Source: Arthrobacter sp. TMP15 | GTDB taxonomy: Bacteria > Actinomycetota > Actinomycetes > Actinomycetales > Micrococcaceae | NCBI RefSeq assembly: GCF_039529835.1 | Contig: NZ_CP154262.1 | Span: 186,001-250,000 of the forward strand | Direction of reading: 5' to 3' | DNA: 64,000 nt | Shown: positions 62,314 through 64,000 of the stretch, one piece after another | Layout: each line of letters begins with the position of its first letter | Numbering within the stretch: the first letter of the stretch is position 1 | Position numbers and translations under genes: made by a program | The notes under the pieces: model-generated | Database searches by the model: none | What the model saw: only the letters and a program-made list of their open reading frames with translations | What the model was told of the DNA's origin: nothing

Positions 62314-63273
62314 ATGACGGAGCCTGGTCGAATACTCAGAATTCGTAATTGCCGTATTGCTGGATACGGAACGTACCTTCCGGAGAATCAAATAAAATTT
62401 GGGAATCAGAGACGGTACCGGGTTCCGGAGGGGGTAAGTCAGCTTGACATGCTCACTTCGGCAGCCGCGGACGCTCTAGCCCGGGCCGGTGTCAAGGCGG
62501 ACGAGCTGGAATGTGTCATTGGCGCCAGTGCAGCGGGCATCCAGCCTATTCCTTGCACCGCTGCCCTGGTACTTGAAAAGATTGCACCTCATGGGGTGGC
62601 AGCGGCTTTCGATGTGAACTCCACCTGTACTTCCATGATTACTGCCTTGGATATTGCCTCCCGTTATATTGCCGACGGCACATACAAGAGCATTCTCATT
62701 ACAGCCGGGGACGTAGGTTCCCGTTTTCTGAACCCGGAGCAGAAGGAAAGCTTTTCCCTGTTCTCCGATGCCGCCGTTGCCTTTGTGCTGACCTCCACCG
62801 ATGACCCTTCTCAAGGAGTCGTGGCCAGCACCCAACGAACGTGGGCCGCTTACGCCCATGACACCGAGATTAGAGGCGGGCTAAGCCGCTCCCCGGCTCA
62901 ACTCTATGCGGGGGCCGACCCTGCCGATTATCTCTTTGACATGAATGGCCGGGCAGCATTGCGGAACATGATGCGGGTACTCCCTGACTTCTTGGGCGAT
63001 TTCCTTGCCCGTTCGAGTCTTGATCTAAGTGATATTTCTCTTGTTATCCCGCATCAGGCGAGCCCGGCCCTGGGTTTGGCAATGCAGAGGATAGGAATCC
63101 CGAAGGATAGCTATATTGACTGGGTGGCCGAGATTGGAAACATGGTTTCCGCATCTGTCGGCTATGTGCTGGCGCAGGTGATGGAGCAAGAACGGGTGCG
63201 TGAGGGCCAGACAGTACTTCTTTTTGGAACGGCGGCCGGGTTGACCGCCAACGCGTTGGTGCTCCGGCTGTAA
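62314..63273 (+). CDS. Ketosynthase III-like thiolase-fold enzyme (KAS III/OleA-like)
   Basis: A 319-residue thiolase-fold enzyme with the Cys-His-Asn triad of KAS III: Cys105 (VNSTCTSM), His247 (IPHQAS) and Asn276 (EIGNMVSASV), with FabH-like spacing. It starts near AGYGTYLPENQI and ends LLFGTAAGLTANALVLRL. The Cys surroundings are unlike FabH (usually xxACSG), so it may condense two acyl groups, as OleA does, or transfer an acyl chain. The ATG at 62314 has AGGGGGAAAT upstream; an ATG at 62272 overlapping the MBL stop (ATGA) is the alternative. It is the last gene before a terminator. Confidence 0.87.
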   Translation: MTEPGRILRIRNCRIAGYGTYLPENQIKFGNQRRYRVPEGVSQLDMLTSAAADALARAGVKADELECVIGASAAGIQPIPCTAALVLEKIAPHGVAAAFDVNSTCTSMITALDIASRYIADGTYKSILITAGDVGSRFLNPEQKESFSLFSDAAVAFVLTSTDDPSQGVVASTQRTWAAYAHDTEIRGGLSRSPAQLYAGADPADYLFDMNGRAALRNMMRVLPDFLGDFLARSSLDLSDISLVIPHQASPALGLAMQRIGIPKDSYIDWVAEIGNMVSASVGYVLAQVMEQERVREGQTVLLFGTAAGLTANALVLRL

Positions 63274-63333
63274 AAATATGCCACCTAAGGCAATCCGCCA
63301 AACAGGAATTATGGGTTTCAGCGCAGATAACTC

Positions 63334-63363
63334 CGGCCCGGCCACCCTAAGGTGGCCGGGCCG
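63334..63363 (+). terminator. Terminator of the ketosynthase cassette
   Basis: Perfect 13-base arms CGGCCCGGCCACC (63334-63346) and GGTGGCCGGGCCG (63351-63363) with loop CTAA, followed by TTTCTTC. Confidence 0.92.
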
Positions 63364-63407
63364 TTTCTTCTAGGCGGGCGCCCTAAAGTGGGCGGGTAGC
63401 CTGGTGT

Positions 63408-64000
63408 CTAGCGTGAACGCTGGCGCAAACGATTGACGTCCAAGATCACAACGGCGCGGGCTTCCAAACGAAGCCAGCCGCGCTGAACAAACTCGGCCAG
63501 CGCCTTGTTGACAGTCTCTCGCGAAGCGCCGACCAGCTGGGCCAATTCTTCCTGGGTCAGTTCGTGAGCTACCAGGATGCCGTCGGTGGCCGGGCGACCG
63601 AACCGGTCCGCTAGATCCAAGATGGCCTTGGCGACGCGGCCAGGCACGTCGGAGAACACAAGATCGGAGAGGTTGTCATTGGTGCGTCGCAGACGGCGGG
63701 CCAGAGCCTGCAGCAGCTGCATGGACACCTCGGGACGGTTGCGCAGCAGAGCGTTAAGAGATTCATTCTTCAAACCGGCGAGCCGAGTTTCAGACACGGC
63801 AGTAGCTGTGGTGCTGCGAGGTGCCGGATCAAAGAGCGCCATTTCCCCGAACAGCTCTCCTGGTCCAAGGATCGCGACCAGTGATTCGCGGCCATCAGAG
63901 GATGTTCGGCCTAGCTTCACCTTGCCTGAAACAATGAAATACAGCTGATCGCCTTGATCGCCTTCACGGAACACTGAAGCCCCGCGGGAAAGATCCACCT
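63408..64000 (-). CDS. Crp/Fnr-family regulator (GlxR-like, N-terminus outside window)
   Basis: A cAMP-responsive Crp-family regulator. About 197 residues are visible; the first 30 or so lie beyond the edge. The cyclic-nucleotide domain shows VFREGDQGDQLYFIVSGKVKLG and GPGELFGEMALFDPAPRSTTATA, and the HTH domain AHELTQEELAQLVGASRETVNKAL with RGWLRLEARAVVIL. It closely resembles GlxR/Crp regulators of Corynebacteriales and Micrococcaceae, which control carbon use. The gene is convergent with the ketosynthase cassette, separated by a terminator. Confidence 0.95.
   Translation of the reverse strand, partial: VDLSRGASVFREGDQGDQLYFIVSGKVKLGRTSSDGRESLVAILGPGELFGEMALFDPAPRSTTATAVSETRLAGLKNESLNALLRNRPEVSMQLLQALARRLRRTNDNLSDLVFSDVPGRVAKAILDLADRFGRPATDGILVAHELTQEELAQLVGASRETVNKALAEFVQRGWLRLEARAVVILDVNRLRQRSR

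Overview
The window is chromosomal DNA from a high-GC Gram-positive actinobacterium, most likely an Arthrobacter-type member of the Micrococcaceae. Clues are the grpE-dnaJ-hspR heat-shock operon with a HAIR-type operator at clpB, a DUF3073 protein, a Septum_form protein, a GlxR/Crp-type regulator, a narGHJI nitrate reductase and many GTG/TTG starts. The base composition looks moderate for the group and there are two secreted chitinases; a cold or soil lifestyle is only an inference. No insertion sequence, prophage, CRISPR array or rRNA is visible. One tRNA (Pro, CGG) is present.

Layout. 1-2.2 kb: end of the dnaK-grpE-dnaJ-hspR operon. 2.2-5.7 kb: a SWIM-SNF2 helicase, flanked on both sides by long perfect hairpins. 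5.9-14 kb: narG-narH-narJ-narI-narK on the minus strand, tightly coupled, for nitrate respiration and nitrate/nitrite transport. 14.2-17.2 kb: trmB and a DEAD-box RNA helicase. 17.3-26.3 kb: mixed housekeeping and hypothetical genes (HutD, small membrane proteins, a coiled-coil/PspA-like pair, a sialidase, a frameshifted membrane protein, an aldo/keto reductase, a pentapeptide-repeat protein, ASCH and DUF4031-HD proteins, a MenG-type methyltransferase). 26.6-29.2 kb: clpB under a probable HspR operator. 29.3-35 kb: a Septum_form protein, DUF3073, and purF-purM.

35-47.5 kb is a polymer-degradation block lying between two pairs of purine genes: a LuxR-type regulator, two multidomain GH18 chitinases with CBM5/12 modules, an asparaginase, a lipoprotein resembling the propeptide of alpha-lytic-type proteases, and a large S1 protease with an LAxTG cell-wall anchor. 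purD-purC follow at 47.9-50.2 kb.

50-59 kb: an XRE-TPR regulator, a DUF6541 membrane protein, a PhnA-type zinc-ribbon protein, tRNA-Pro, a YkuE-type phosphoesterase, a class A penicillin-binding protein, a tiny DUF4177 gene, RidA and a Nudix hydrolase. 59-63.3 kb: a GT4 glycosyltransferase divergent from a translationally coupled SDR / metallo-beta-lactamase-fold / ketosynthase III cassette. The cassette resembles the olefin (Ole) pathway but has a different hydrolase and no visible ligase, and is the best candidate for an undescribed pathway. The window ends inside a Crp-family regulator.

The most interesting points are the ketosynthase cassette, the detached protease-propeptide lipoprotein, and the chitinase region with its LuxR regulator lacking an evident ATPase domain and a 20-bp perfect palindrome upstream of the second chitinase.
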